Positions 25,530 through 33,929 of a DNA stretch of 44,817 nt are shown in pieces. This DNA comes from Paludibacter sp. Lineage in GTDB: Bacteria; Bacteroidota; Bacteroidia; Bacteroidales; Paludibacteraceae. The position numbers and the translations under genes are program-made. The stretch's first letter is position 1, and each line of letters begins with the position of its first letter. Location: NCBI GenBank assembly GCA_030653695.1, contig JAURYY010000189.1, forward strand, positions 1-44,817. Reading direction: 5' to 3'. The notes beneath the pieces were generated by a model, which had not been told where the DNA came from, searched no databases, and saw only the letters and a list, made by a program, of their open reading frames with translations.

Positions 25530-26342
25530 ATGAGAAAAATGAATAAATCTAATTTTCTGTTTTTTTTAATATTGATTACTTTTGTAGTATCCTGCAAAAC
25601 TACCCGAAATATTGCAAAAAAAGAAGTAACCACTGATACTATAAATACATTGATTAAAAATGTGCAGCTCACCCAGCCGGTATTTAAAACTGCAAATGTT
25701 AGTAAAATGGGTTTGATCATCAATTTTAATTCCCGAAAAATCAATGTAGCCGCAAGTTGTAAAATAAAGAAGGATTCCGCTATTTTTGTTTCGGTACAAC
25801 CTATGTTTGGTATCGAACTGTTTAAAGCAGAAATTACCCCCGATAGCATATTGATTTTTGATAAAATGAACCGAACTCTTTACGCGGTGAGCTACACATA
25901 CTTGAAGAGTAAACTTGGTATAAATGTAAATTATTTCAATATACAGGCTTTAATTTCAAACCAACTTTTTTGTGTTGGCAAAAGAGAAATCAGTTCGAAA
26001 GGATGGTCGTTTAATAAACTCTCGAACGGGAAAACAGAGATTGGGTTCGAGGTTGATAGACTGAATCAAAAAACGCTTGTTACCGAAAACTACCAAATCG
26101 AAAAAGTGCTTATAGGAGCAGCCGACTTTAAATACGAATTGACAACAGAATATACGAACTTTCAGTTAGCGGACAGTATAAACTTTCCGATGAAAATCAA
26201 TATTTCGGCAAATAGTTTACGAACAAAATTCAGCTGTGATTTCAATATTGCTAAAGTCCAATTTAATTCAGATTTTACACTTACAACGAGCGAAAAAAAC
26301 AATTATTCGCGTGCAAATATTGATCAGTTTTTTAAAAAATAA
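25530..26342 (+). CDS. DUF4292 lipoprotein
   Basis: The 270-residue protein has a lipoprotein signal (FFLILITFVVSCKTTRN). The mature part matches the DUF4292 layout as I recall it: an SKMGLIINFNSRKINVAASCKIKKDSAIFVSVQPMFGIEL block, then PDSILIFDKMNRTLYAVSY and NIQALISNQLF. This strand pattern recalls LolA/LolB-like lipoprotein carriers, so a role in lipid or lipoprotein handling is possible, but that is inference. It starts 6 bases after the TPR gene and ends 12 bases before the EnvC-like gene. Confidence 0.8.
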   Translation: MRKMNKSNFLFFLILITFVVSCKTTRNIAKKEVTTDTINTLIKNVQLTQPVFKTANVSKMGLIINFNSRKINVAASCKIKKDSAIFVSVQPMFGIELFKAEITPDSILIFDKMNRTLYAVSYTYLKSKLGINVNYFNIQALISNQLFCVGKREISSKGWSFNKLSNGKTEIGFEVDRLNQKTLVTENYQIEKVLIGAADFKYELTTEYTNFQLADSINFPMKINISANSLRTKFSCDFNIAKVQFNSDFTLTTSEKNNYSRANIDQFFKK

Positions 26343-26354
26343 TCAAATTCAGTT

Positions 26355-27665
26355 ATGCAACAACTTATTTTCAATAGAATTATCATCGTCATCATATTGT
26401 TGAGTTTTTTTTCGTTTTCATTCGCGCAAACGGTTAAAGAGCTCGAAAGTCAGCGTGTGCAGGCGTTGGATCAACTTGAAACTATGAATAAAATGCTCAA
26501 TGAAACCAAAAAATCGAAACGCAGCTCTTTAAACAAAATAACTATTATAACCAAAAATATTAATGAGCGGAAAAAGCTGATAACCAACATGACTACCGAA
26601 ATTGACAAACTTAATTATGAAGTTCAACAATTAAGTCAGGAAAAAAAAATATTAGAAAACAGACTCAGTAATTTGAAAAAGGATTACGCTCGTTTGGTTC
26701 AAGAAGCCCATATTAATAAAAGCATTTATACGCGAATCATGTTTATTATGTCGGCAAAATCTTTCGATCAGTCGTACCGGCGATTGCGTTACCTGCGCGA
26801 GTATTCGGATTACCGTAAACTTCAGGTAAAAAAAATTCAGAAAGTTACTACCAGCATAGGCATTAAAACAGAAAGTCTGAACAAAACAAAAACAAGCAAG
26901 GTCGAAGTTATTAAGTTAAAAGAATCTGAAAATCAGAAATTAACAAAAGACCAGCAAAAAGAAAAAGTCTTGATGACTGATTTGCAGAAAAAAGAAAAAA
27001 AACTATTGGCTGATTTAAGAATTCAACAAAAAAAAGCCAATGATATCAACAATAGGATTCAACGCATTATTGCCGAAGAAATAAGAAAAGCGGAAGCAAA
27101 GAGAGCCGAAGAGGAAAGAAAAACTACCAAAACCGAAAGCAAAAGGGAAAAAACAGAGGTAACAACTTCAAAAGATACATCAATCGGTGCAAAATCGACA
27201 AGCACTGCAAGTTCAGTTTCAGTTATGACAAAAGAGGAAACACTCCTTTCAGGAAATTTTGCAACCAATGCCGGACGACTTCCGTGGCCAACCGAAAAAG
27301 GTTTTATCAGCGGGCATTACGGTATTCATTCACATCCGGTTTTGAAACATGTTACCACCAACAACAAAGGCGTTTACATCCAAACTCCTGCCCGAAGCAA
27401 TGCCCGTGCAGTGTTCGAAGGTGAAGTTACACAACGGTTTTCAATTCCGGGGAGTAATAATGCTGTAATTGTTAAACACGGCGAATACAGAACTGTATAT
27501 GCGAACCTTACCGATATATATGTAAACGTGGGTCAGAAAGTGAGTGCCAAACAATCCATCGGGAAAATTTATACCGATGATGAAAGTGACAATAAAACAG
27601 AACTGTATTTTCAGATTTGGAAGGGAAAAATTTTGCTTGATCCGGAGAGCTGGATTGCAAGATAA
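26355..27665 (+). CDS. EnvC-like murein hydrolase activator (degenerate LytM domain)
   Basis: The 436-residue protein has a signal peptide (LLSFFSFSFAQT), a long coiled coil (about residues 20-260), and a C-terminal M23/LytM-like domain (about 310-436: HYGIHSHPVLKHVTTNNKGVYI, then VIVKHGEYRTVYANL). Active M23 peptidases need H-x3-D and HxH ligands; here the Asp position is a Tyr-containing VYI and the last motif is HGEY. Zinc binding is thus lost. EnvC and NlpD share this state and activate amidases rather than cutting peptidoglycan. It probably acts at cell division in the periplasm. Confidence 0.88.
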   Translation: MQQLIFNRIIIVIILLSFFSFSFAQTVKELESQRVQALDQLETMNKMLNETKKSKRSSLNKITIITKNINERKKLITNMTTEIDKLNYEVQQLSQEKKILENRLSNLKKDYARLVQEAHINKSIYTRIMFIMSAKSFDQSYRRLRYLREYSDYRKLQVKKIQKVTTSIGIKTESLNKTKTSKVEVIKLKESENQKLTKDQQKEKVLMTDLQKKEKKLLADLRIQQKKANDINNRIQRIIAEEIRKAEAKRAEEERKTTKTESKREKTEVTTSKDTSIGAKSTSTASSVSVMTKEETLLSGNFATNAGRLPWPTEKGFISGHYGIHSHPVLKHVTTNNKGVYIQTPARSNARAVFEGEVTQRFSIPGSNNAVIVKHGEYRTVYANLTDIYVNVGQKVSAKQSIGKIYTDDESDNKTELYFQIWKGKILLDPESWIAR

Positions 27666-27666
27666 T

Positions 27667-27772
27667 GACCCCCAACCCCCTGAAGGGGGCTTTGGGATGT
27701 CAGACAGATATATTTAAATATTTTTAAAAACAAACAAAACAAACATAATTCCACTAAAGGGGATAGGGGTCA
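27667..27772. repeat. intergenic inverted-repeat element with C/G blocks
   Basis: The left end (GACCCCCAACCCCC, with a CCCCC-TGAA-GGGGG hairpin at 27676-27689) and the right end (AAAGGGGATAGGGGTC) are near-complementary. Elements with 'CCCCTAAAGGGG' cores recur between genes in Bacteroidetes. It fills the whole gap between the EnvC-like gene and parE and may act as a terminator or a REP-like hairpin. Confidence 0.5.
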
Positions 27773-29647
27773 ATGGAAGAATTAAATATCACAAAAATAG
27801 TTGATTACGGCGATAGCAACATAATCACCCTCGAAGGGCTTGAACATGTACGTCGTCGTCCTGGTATGTATATCGGAAAATTGGGTGATGGAAGTCATGT
27901 CGATGATGGAATTTATGTGCTCCTGAAAGAAGTACTCGATAACTGCATTGATGAATACCGCATGGGAGCAGGTAAAATGATTGATGTGCGTATATCGGAT
28001 GGTCATGTCGAAGTTCGCGACTATGGTCGTGGAATCCCGCTGGGCAAAATGATTGACGCAGTTTCGATAATGAATACCGGAGGAAAATACGACTCGAAAG
28101 CATTTAAAAAATCTGTTGGGTTGAATGGTGTCGGACTTAAAGCCGTAAATGCATTATCGTCAAGTTTTGTGGTCGAAAGTTTTCGGGATGGACAAAGTCG
28201 CAGGGCTGAATTTATACAGGGAAAATTATTGAACGACAGCGATATTCTTGATAATGGAAACGAACGCGGAACTTATCTATATTTCATTCCTGACGAAACA
28301 CTTTTTACCGGTTACAAATATCAGGATGAGTTTATCGAAACCATGTTGCGTAATTACGCGTATCTTAACACGGGTTTGATAATAAATTTCAACGGAAAAA
28401 AAATACATTCGAAAAACGGATTACTTGATCTGCTGAACGAAAATATGACTTCGGATCCTCTTTATCCGATTATTCATTTAAAAGATGAGGATATTGAAAT
28501 AGCATTTACACACAGCGACCAGTACGGAGAGGAATATTATTCGTTTGTTAACGGACAGCACACCACACAAGGCGGAACGCATCAAAGCGCATTTCGCGAA
28601 GCGGTAGCACGCACCATCAAGGAGTTTTATTCCAAAAATCACGAATTGACCGACATACGCAACGGGATTATTGCCGCAGTGGCCATCAGTGTTGAAGAGC
28701 CAATTTTCGAATCGCAAACCAAAACCAAACTCGGTTCACGCGATATGTCGCCTACCGGTGGACTTTCAGTTAATAAATTTATTTCTGATTTTTTAAAAAA
28801 AGAATTAGATAACTTTCTGCACCGCAACAGTGAAACATCAGGAATATTGCTGCAAAAAATTCAGGATTCTGAAAAGGAGCGTAAAGCCATTGCCGGTATA
28901 ACCAAATTAGCGCGCGAACGAGCTAAAAAAGTGAATCTGCACAACAAAAAACTACGCGATTGTCGGTTTCATTACAATGAGTCGCTCACTAAAGATGAAA
29001 AGAAAAATGAAGCCATTCAAGGGTCATGTATTTTCATTACTGAGGGCGATTCGGCGAGTGGTTCCATTACCAAAAGTCGCGACGTGAATACACAGGCGGT
29101 ATTCAGTCTGCGTGGTAAGCCGCTCAACAGTTACGGGCTTACCAAAAAAATTGTGTACGAAAACGAGGAATTCAACCTGCTTCAAGCCGCTTTGAATATT
29201 GAAGATGGCATTGACAGTTTGCGGTACAACAAGGTGATAGTAGCTACCGATGCCGATGTGGACGGAATGCATATCCGCTTACTGCTGATTACTTTCTTCC
29301 TGCAGTTTTTTCCTGATCTGATAAAAAAAGGACACGTTTACATCCTGCAAACTCCGCTTTTCAGGGTGCGGAACAAAAAAGAAACCATTTATTGTTATTC
29401 GGAAGAAGAACGCATGGCAGCAATGGCTAAACTTGGTGTAAACCCCGAAATCACACGATTCAAAGGGTTGGGCGAAATATCGCCGGATGAGTTCGTACAT
29501 TTTATCGGAAAAGATATACGCCTCGATCAGGTTACACTGAAAAAAGAAGATGCCGTGCAAGATTTATTGTCGTTCTATATGGGAAAAAATACTTCGGAGC
29601 GCCAGAATTTCATTATTGAAAATTTAGTCGTTGAAGAAGACGTATAA
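27773..29647 (+). CDS. parE: DNA topoisomerase IV subunit B
   Basis: The 624-residue type IIA topoisomerase ATPase subunit has the GHKL ATPase ([34 protein letters not shown]), the QTKTKLGS switch region and the Toprim domain (EGDSASGS near 424, DADVDGMHI near 492). Start and sequence ([35 protein letters not shown]) fit the ParE branch common in Bacteroidetes rather than GyrB. A parC partner is not next to it: the methyltransferase gene follows instead, so the usual pairing may have been broken or parC lies elsewhere. Confidence 0.9.
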   Translation: MEELNITKIVDYGDSNIITLEGLEHVRRRPGMYIGKLGDGSHVDDGIYVLLKEVLDNCIDEYRMGAGKMIDVRISDGHVEVRDYGRGIPLGKMIDAVSIMNTGGKYDSKAFKKSVGLNGVGLKAVNALSSSFVVESFRDGQSRRAEFIQGKLLNDSDILDNGNERGTYLYFIPDETLFTGYKYQDEFIETMLRNYAYLNTGLIINFNGKKIHSKNGLLDLLNENMTSDPLYPIIHLKDEDIEIAFTHSDQYGEEYYSFVNGQHTTQGGTHQSAFREAVARTIKEFYSKNHELTDIRNGIIAAVAISVEEPIFESQTKTKLGSRDMSPTGGLSVNKFISDFLKKELDNFLHRNSETSGILLQKIQDSEKERKAIAGITKLARERAKKVNLHNKKLRDCRFHYNESLTKDEKKNEAIQGSCIFITEGDSASGSITKSRDVNTQAVFSLRGKPLNSYGLTKKIVYENEEFNLLQAALNIEDGIDSLRYNKVIVATDADVDGMHIRLLLITFFLQFFPDLIKKGHVYILQTPLFRVRNKKETIYCYSEEERMAAMAKLGVNPEITRFKGLGEISPDEFVHFIGKDIRLDQVTLKKEDAVQDLLSFYMGKNTSERQNFIIENLVVEEDV

Positions 29648-29723
29648 AAATTTGCAATTTAAAAATTTACGATAGGATGTGTTTGTTTTATGAAATACAT
29701 TCATTTAAGAAAACACACATTTA

Positions 29724-30809
29724 ATGTCTGAAAATAAATATGACATTCGTACCGAAGGTATTAAATATGCAGGTTCGAAACTGAAAATTATACCCTACAT
29801 TGCCGAAATTCTTACGGAATTACCTGATGTAAAAACAGTTTTAGATGGTTTTAGCGGCACAACAAGGGTTTCTCAGGCATTTGGAAGATTAGGTTATGAC
29901 ACAACTTCAAGCGATGTTTCAGTTTGGTCTGAAGTTTTCGCAACTTGTTATCTTAAATCAACAAAACAAGATAAATACTACCAAGACATTTTAGATCATT
30001 TGAATAATTTAAAAGGTTATAGTGGTTGGTTTACGGAAAATTACGGAGGTGAAGAGTCTGATATTAAGCGACCTTTCCAAGCTAAAAATACAAGGAAATT
30101 AGATGCTATTCGAGATGAAATTGAAACTTTAAATCTACTATGGGAAGATAAATGTGTTTTATTGACAAGTTTAATTTATGCTTTAGATTCAGTCGATAGC
30201 ACTTTAGGACATTATGTTGCCTATTTATCAGCTTGGTCACCAAGATCTTATAATGATTTGAAACTTAAATTACCCATGCGATTTCCAATTTTGACTGAAA
30301 ACAGGGTAATTAAAGGAGATATTTTTGATACAATTTCAAAAAACGAGTTCGATTTTGTATATTTTGACCCACCTTATGGTTCAAATAATGAAAAAATGCC
30401 TCCAAGTCGCGTTCGTTATAATTCATATTATCATATTTGGACAACGGTAATTCAAAATGATAAACCAACAATTTTTGGGAAAGCTAACCGCAGAGAGGAT
30501 TCTCGAGATACCGTGGATGCTTCTGTTTTTGAGGAATTCAGAAAAGATAGTGATGGACATTTTATAGCCATGAAAGCATTGGGTAAATTAATTAAAGAAA
30601 CCAAGGCACATTATATTTTACTTTCGTACAGTTCGGGCGGAAGAGCAACAAAACAAGAGTTGAACGATATCATTTCCGAATCGGGTAAACTACTGCGTGC
30701 TGTCGAAATTGATTACAAAAAAAATGTGATGGGCAATATGCGCTGGACGAATGAATGGATAAACAGCGACGGGAAATACCACGAATATCTGTTTTTGATG
30801 GAGAAATAA
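29724..30809 (+). CDS. orphan D12-class DNA adenine-N6 methyltransferase
   Basis: The 361-residue protein has an AdoMet-binding motif (LDGFSGTTRVSQAFG, near residue 42) placed before the catalytic DPPYG (near 214), the order of alpha/D12-type adenine methyltransferases. KYAGSKLKIIPYI at the N-terminus is the typical D12 opening. A variable region that should recognise the DNA target lies between and after these. No restriction endonuclease gene is beside it, so it is solitary; the specificity is unknown. AT-rich sequence and a position beside a small repeat element suggest acquisition by transfer (inference). Confidence 0.9.
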   Translation: MSENKYDIRTEGIKYAGSKLKIIPYIAEILTELPDVKTVLDGFSGTTRVSQAFGRLGYDTTSSDVSVWSEVFATCYLKSTKQDKYYQDILDHLNNLKGYSGWFTENYGGEESDIKRPFQAKNTRKLDAIRDEIETLNLLWEDKCVLLTSLIYALDSVDSTLGHYVAYLSAWSPRSYNDLKLKLPMRFPILTENRVIKGDIFDTISKNEFDFVYFDPPYGSNNEKMPPSRVRYNSYYHIWTTVIQNDKPTIFGKANRREDSRDTVDASVFEEFRKDSDGHFIAMKALGKLIKETKAHYILLSYSSGGRATKQELNDIISESGKLLRAVEIDYKKNVMGNMRWTNEWINSDGKYHEYLFLMEK

Positions 30810-30882
30810 CCGTGATTCTATTGCATATTTAAAAGATAAAAGTTGTAGGAATAATTTAATGTTGCATATTAAGAAGTGTGAT

Positions 30883-30974
30883 TTTTTTTGAACGCAAAGA
30901 CACAAAGCCGCAAAGACACAAAGAATATATTAACTTGGCGACTTAGCACCGTTGCAACTTAGCGTTCAAAAAAA
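30883..30974. repeat. short terminal-inverted-repeat element (MITE-like)
   Basis: Arms TTTTTTTGAACGCAAAG (30883-30899) and CTTAGCGTTCAAAAAAA (30958-30974) match at 16 of 17 positions as inverted repeats. The interior repeats CGCAAAGACACAAAG-like words. It has no coding capacity. Similar 'ACGCAAAGACACAAAG' sequences are widespread between bacterial genes. Confidence 0.65.
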
Positions 30975-31058
30975 CGACATTACATTCGTAACATTACTTA
31001 TTTGTGATTTTTGCAATAAAAAAAATCCAAAAATAAGATTCATAAAAACACATTCGTT

Positions 31059-31535
31059 ATGCCGACAAACTACTACACTGAAAATAACTCGAAAGATTCA
31101 AACCCTGATCTTTATTTTATGAAACAGGCTTTGATCGAAGCTCAAAAGGCTGGCGAACGCGATGAAGTACCTGTGGGAGCGGTCATCGTTTGTCAGGGTA
31201 GGGTTATTGGTCGCGGTCATAATCTCACCGAAACGCTGACCGATGTGACCGCTCATGCCGAAATGCAGGCAATAACCGCGGCAGCTCAGCTGTTGGGTGG
31301 CAAATACCTTATTGATTGCACTTTGTATGTTACCGTTGAGCCCTGCGTAATGTGTGCTGGAGCATTGGGATGGTCCCAGATAAGTAGAATTGTGTACGGA
31401 GCCGACGATGAAAAACGCGGATTCACACACTTTGCACCCAAGGCATTACACCCAAAAACAAAAGTTGTATCAGGACTTATGGAGGAAGAGTGCAGTAAAT
31501 TGATGAAAGATTTTTTTAAACGCAAGAGAGACTAA
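31059..31535 (+). CDS. tadA: tRNA-specific adenosine deaminase
   Basis: The 158-residue cytidine-deaminase-fold enzyme has the zinc motif HAEMQAI (near residue 66) and PCVMCAGA (near 94), with VPVGAVIV upstream. TadA converts A34 to inosine in the anticodon of arginine tRNA. Length and motif sequence fit TadA rather than guanine deaminase. It converges on the phosphoesterase fragment. Confidence 0.92.
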   Translation: MPTNYYTENNSKDSNPDLYFMKQALIEAQKAGERDEVPVGAVIVCQGRVIGRGHNLTETLTDVTAHAEMQAITAAAQLLGGKYLIDCTLYVTVEPCVMCAGALGWSQISRIVYGADDEKRGFTHFAPKALHPKTKVVSGLMEEECSKLMKDFFKRKRD

Positions 31536-31548
31536 TGTGAATAATGTA

Positions 31549-31605
31549 ATGTGCCAATAAAAGAAATTACTAAGCATTTATCGGCACATTATATTATTGG
31601 CACAT
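31549..31605. terminator. inverted repeat between converging genes
   Basis: ATGTGCCAATA (31549-31559) and TATTGGCACAT (31595-31605) are perfect complements around 35 bases, inside which a further copy (GGCACATTATA) lies. The place between tadA and the opposite-strand phosphoesterase suggests a two-way terminator, though the T-tract is weak. Confidence 0.45.
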
Positions 31606-31608
31606 TGG

Positions 31609-32448
31609 TTAATATTTCAAATGAATTACCACCACTTCCGATTGGCTTCCAATGCGGTATTGCGGTCCCCAGAGACCGAGACCGGATGAAACATAATAAT
31701 GCGTTTTACCTTTTTTGGCATAACCGTAACCTACTTCGTGAATTCGTTTTACAAACCAGCTGCCGGGGAAAAATTGTCCGTTATGCGTGTGTCCTGAAAT
31801 CTGTAAATCAACATCATTCTCCTGCGCTTCGTTTAAATGATAGGGTTGATGATCGAGTAGAATAATCGGTTTCGACCTGTCAATGTCTTTCATTATTTCT
31901 TGCAGGGGCTTCCGATGTTTATTTGTCCTATCATCGCGCCCCACCAAATAAAAATCATTTTTCACAAGCAAAGCAGTATCACGCAAAACATGTATGCCCG
32001 ATTCGTTCATGAAATCAGCCGAGGCATGAAGATTTTCGGCATAAAAGTCGTGATTACCCATAATAGCAAAAACACCCAGCGGGGCTACAATCATTTGCAA
32101 CTCTTCTTTCATGTTCTGATCAATCAGCGGTTTCACCCCACGGTCCGAAATATCACCTGCAATAAGTACAATATCCGGGTTTTGTGAATTAATAAGTTTT
32201 ACATACTTTTTTAACTGACGCTTATCAATCGAAATTCCAAGATGAATATCACTTACTGCAACAATTTTAATTTCTTTGTTGAGTTTTACCTTTTCAGTCG
32301 AAATGTCAAGTTTTGCAATTTCGGGATGATTAAATTTGTAATGTCCTACAGCCATTACCGAACCGATTAGCAACAAACTTGCCAGCATCGACCAATAGCG
32401 GAAAGCACCCATTCCTTGCGAAGCAAAATGAGTAAAATGGTTTGTCAA
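31609..32448 (-). pseudogene. metallophosphoesterase, C-terminal (catalytic) part of a split gene
   Basis: This fragment holds a complete calcineurin-like phosphoesterase domain: VAVSDIHLG, IAGDISDRG, IMGNHDFY, LLDHQPYHL and SGHTHNGQFF, all the metal-binding blocks. It opens only with a TTG at 32448, and the frame reads back as LVRLTNHF to 32458, where foreign sequence begins. Related Bacteroidetes proteins start with about four membrane helices; that missing part is found at 33930-34220 on the same strand. One membrane helix (about residues 16-36) is left here. It may still be expressed as a truncated enzyme. Confidence 0.85.
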
Positions 32449-32454
32449 CCGAAC

Positions 32455-32458
32455 AAGC
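32455..32458. other. left insertion junction (shared AAGC)
   Basis: Phosphoesterase sequence ends here and phage-like sequence begins at 32459. The same AAGC occurs at 33936-33939, where phosphoesterase sequence resumes. Joining the flanks at one AAGC gives the continuous frame SLLLLVRLTNHF on the minus strand. It may be a short target duplication or the core of a recombination site. Confidence 0.7.
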
Positions 32459-32548
32459 GATTATCTGAAAAACCAACAGCTTGATTTTGTTGTAGGTTTC
32501 AAAGTTGTACGGTCTAACCACTATTTCGATTGTTCTGTTTGTGATTCC

Positions 32549-33391
32549 TTGAAAGGAGATTACCCGAAGACGTTTAAGTTCACAAGTTGGCACGTTCAAT
32601 GTCGTTGCCACGTAATTGACATTCTCGCCACCGAAGACGAATTCATTAATCAGCAAAAGAAAATCCTTGCCGGAGAAAAGAATCCAGTCATTCAATCCGA
32701 AAACGAAGTAACCGATCTACCGAAAGGTTTTACTAATTGGGTTGCAGATAATAAAGACCGTATTAGTGCAGCGAAAGAAAATGGAACGTTGCCGTATTTT
32801 TTGAGGGATAATGAAAAATCTATGTTTATTGACAAGGCTAAAAGTTTTGCTGCCAAATTTAATGATAAATCAAAAAATATAGCAAATGAAATAGGATGTT
32901 TTGTAACTAATGTAAATATAAAATCATTAACCAGAACGATAGAAAAATCAACCGCTGATTATGCTGGCGATGTTACGTTATGTAAAGATATTATTAGAAA
33001 TACATTTGTCGTTACAGATAATAAGATAGAAAATACCATTAAAAAAATATCAGAGGAGTTTGATGTAGATAGAATTAAAAGACAAAGTTCAAAGTTAGGA
33101 TATAGAGGAACAATTATAAATGTAAAAACAAGTAATAATACGTTTGCTGAAATTCAAGTTACTACACCGCAAGTTATTTATGGAAAGTCAAGCAATGCCA
33201 TTGATTATATTGGAGAAAAGTTCTTTACGGAAATTAAAAAGTTATCTGGACTTGAAAACGGATTAGGGCATAAATTATATGAAGAATGGAGAAAGTTAGA
33301 TGCATTAATTCCATTGCAATCAAAAAGAATGAAAGAGATAGAGAAATTGTCATCTGATTATTATTCTAAGTTGCGAAATTTAAAATTATAG
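32549..33391 (+). CDS. phage MuF C-terminal fragment fused to RelA/SpoT-like toxin domain
   Basis: The frame is open from the insert edge at 32459; TTG 32549 is the first listed start and the first ATG is 32822. Residues before and after 32549 (QQLDFVVGFKVV, CSVCD, GDYPKTFKFTSWHVQCRCHVIDIL) match the Cys-rich C-terminus of SPP1 gp7/Mu F head morphogenesis proteins. From about residue 95 the sequence changes to a RelA/SpoT nucleotidyltransferase: STADYAGDVTLCKDIIRNTF, LGYRGTIINVK, TFAEIQVTTP (catalytic Glu) and GLGHKLYEEWRKLD. Related toxic small alarmone synthetases make alarmones or pyrophosphorylate tRNA. The MuF N-terminus is absent. The ATG at 32822 would yield the toxin domain alone. A small gene follows by 64 bases. 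Confidence 0.85.
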   Translation: MKGDYPKTFKFTSWHVQCRCHVIDILATEDEFINQQKKILAGEKNPVIQSENEVTDLPKGFTNWVADNKDRISAAKENGTLPYFLRDNEKSMFIDKAKSFAAKFNDKSKNIANEIGCFVTNVNIKSLTRTIEKSTADYAGDVTLCKDIIRNTFVVTDNKIENTIKKISEEFDVDRIKRQSSKLGYRGTIINVKTSNNTFAEIQVTTPQVIYGKSSNAIDYIGEKFFTEIKKLSGLENGLGHKLYEEWRKLDALIPLQSKRMKEIEKLSSDYYSKLRNLKL

Positions 33392-33455
33392 TTATTATTT
33401 TTTTTATTCAAATATTATAGTTATCTTTACATACCAATTAATTTACTATAGTCGT

Positions 33456-33644
33456 ATGGGAATCAAATATGTATATGATGCTTTTGAAGATGTCATTGTG
33501 AAAATAGACAATGGTCGTTACTTTATGAAGTTTAAGGGCAAACCTGAATTTGAAAGCTATAAAGAAAAGAGCAATGTACTTTGTGATATATTGTTAGACA
33601 ATAACAAGAAGTATGTCACTAAAGACGAGTATGAAAAATTTTAA
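33456..33644 (+). CDS. small protein, candidate antitoxin/immunity for the RelA/SpoT-like toxin
   Basis: This 62-residue, charged, likely soluble protein (begins MGIKYVYDAFEDVIVKIDNG; ends KYVTKDEYEKF) has no signal peptide or membrane segment. I recognise no family. It follows the toxin-domain gene on the same strand and is followed by a strong terminator, so the two form one unit. Small immunity or antitoxin genes directly 3' of polymorphic toxins are the rule, which supports the role; it is not shown by sequence similarity. A near-consensus -7 box (TATCTTTA) lies in the gap before it, so it might be expressed separately. Confidence 0.6.
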   Translation: MGIKYVYDAFEDVIVKIDNGRYFMKFKGKPEFESYKEKSNVLCDILLDNNKKYVTKDEYEKF

Positions 33645-33725
33645 ACTAAATAGCGGACAAGGCTTTTGCAATAGCAATGGCGCATGAAACAAGGCGGTAG
33701 GATGCGAGTGGCTGAAAAATGGTTT

Positions 33726-33760
33726 AAAAGAGATGCAGATTTGCATCTCTTTTTTTTGTG
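33726..33760 (+). terminator. strong intrinsic terminator of the toxin unit
   Basis: AAAAGAGATGCA (33726-33737) pairs with TGCATCTCTTTT (33742-33753) around GATT and is followed by more T. It closes the two-gene unit inside the insert. Confidence 0.88.
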
Positions 33761-33929
33761 CCTTATCGCACTGTTTATATATGTCAACAAACAGGTTGTC
33801 AGCAAGTTGCCAAGTTAAACTAACTTAATTCAGCGAAAATAAATGTTCTTATTGCGTACACTTTCAATTATATTTTGTAGATTTACATATTAATTCAACA
33901 CAAATTTATAAACAGTTAAAACTTAGAAA

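Noticed and set aside
30891-30930. repeated CGCAAAGACACAAAG words as a possible CRISPR remnant
   Set aside because: Units are short, without spacers of even length, and lie within terminal inverted repeats; no cas genes are near.
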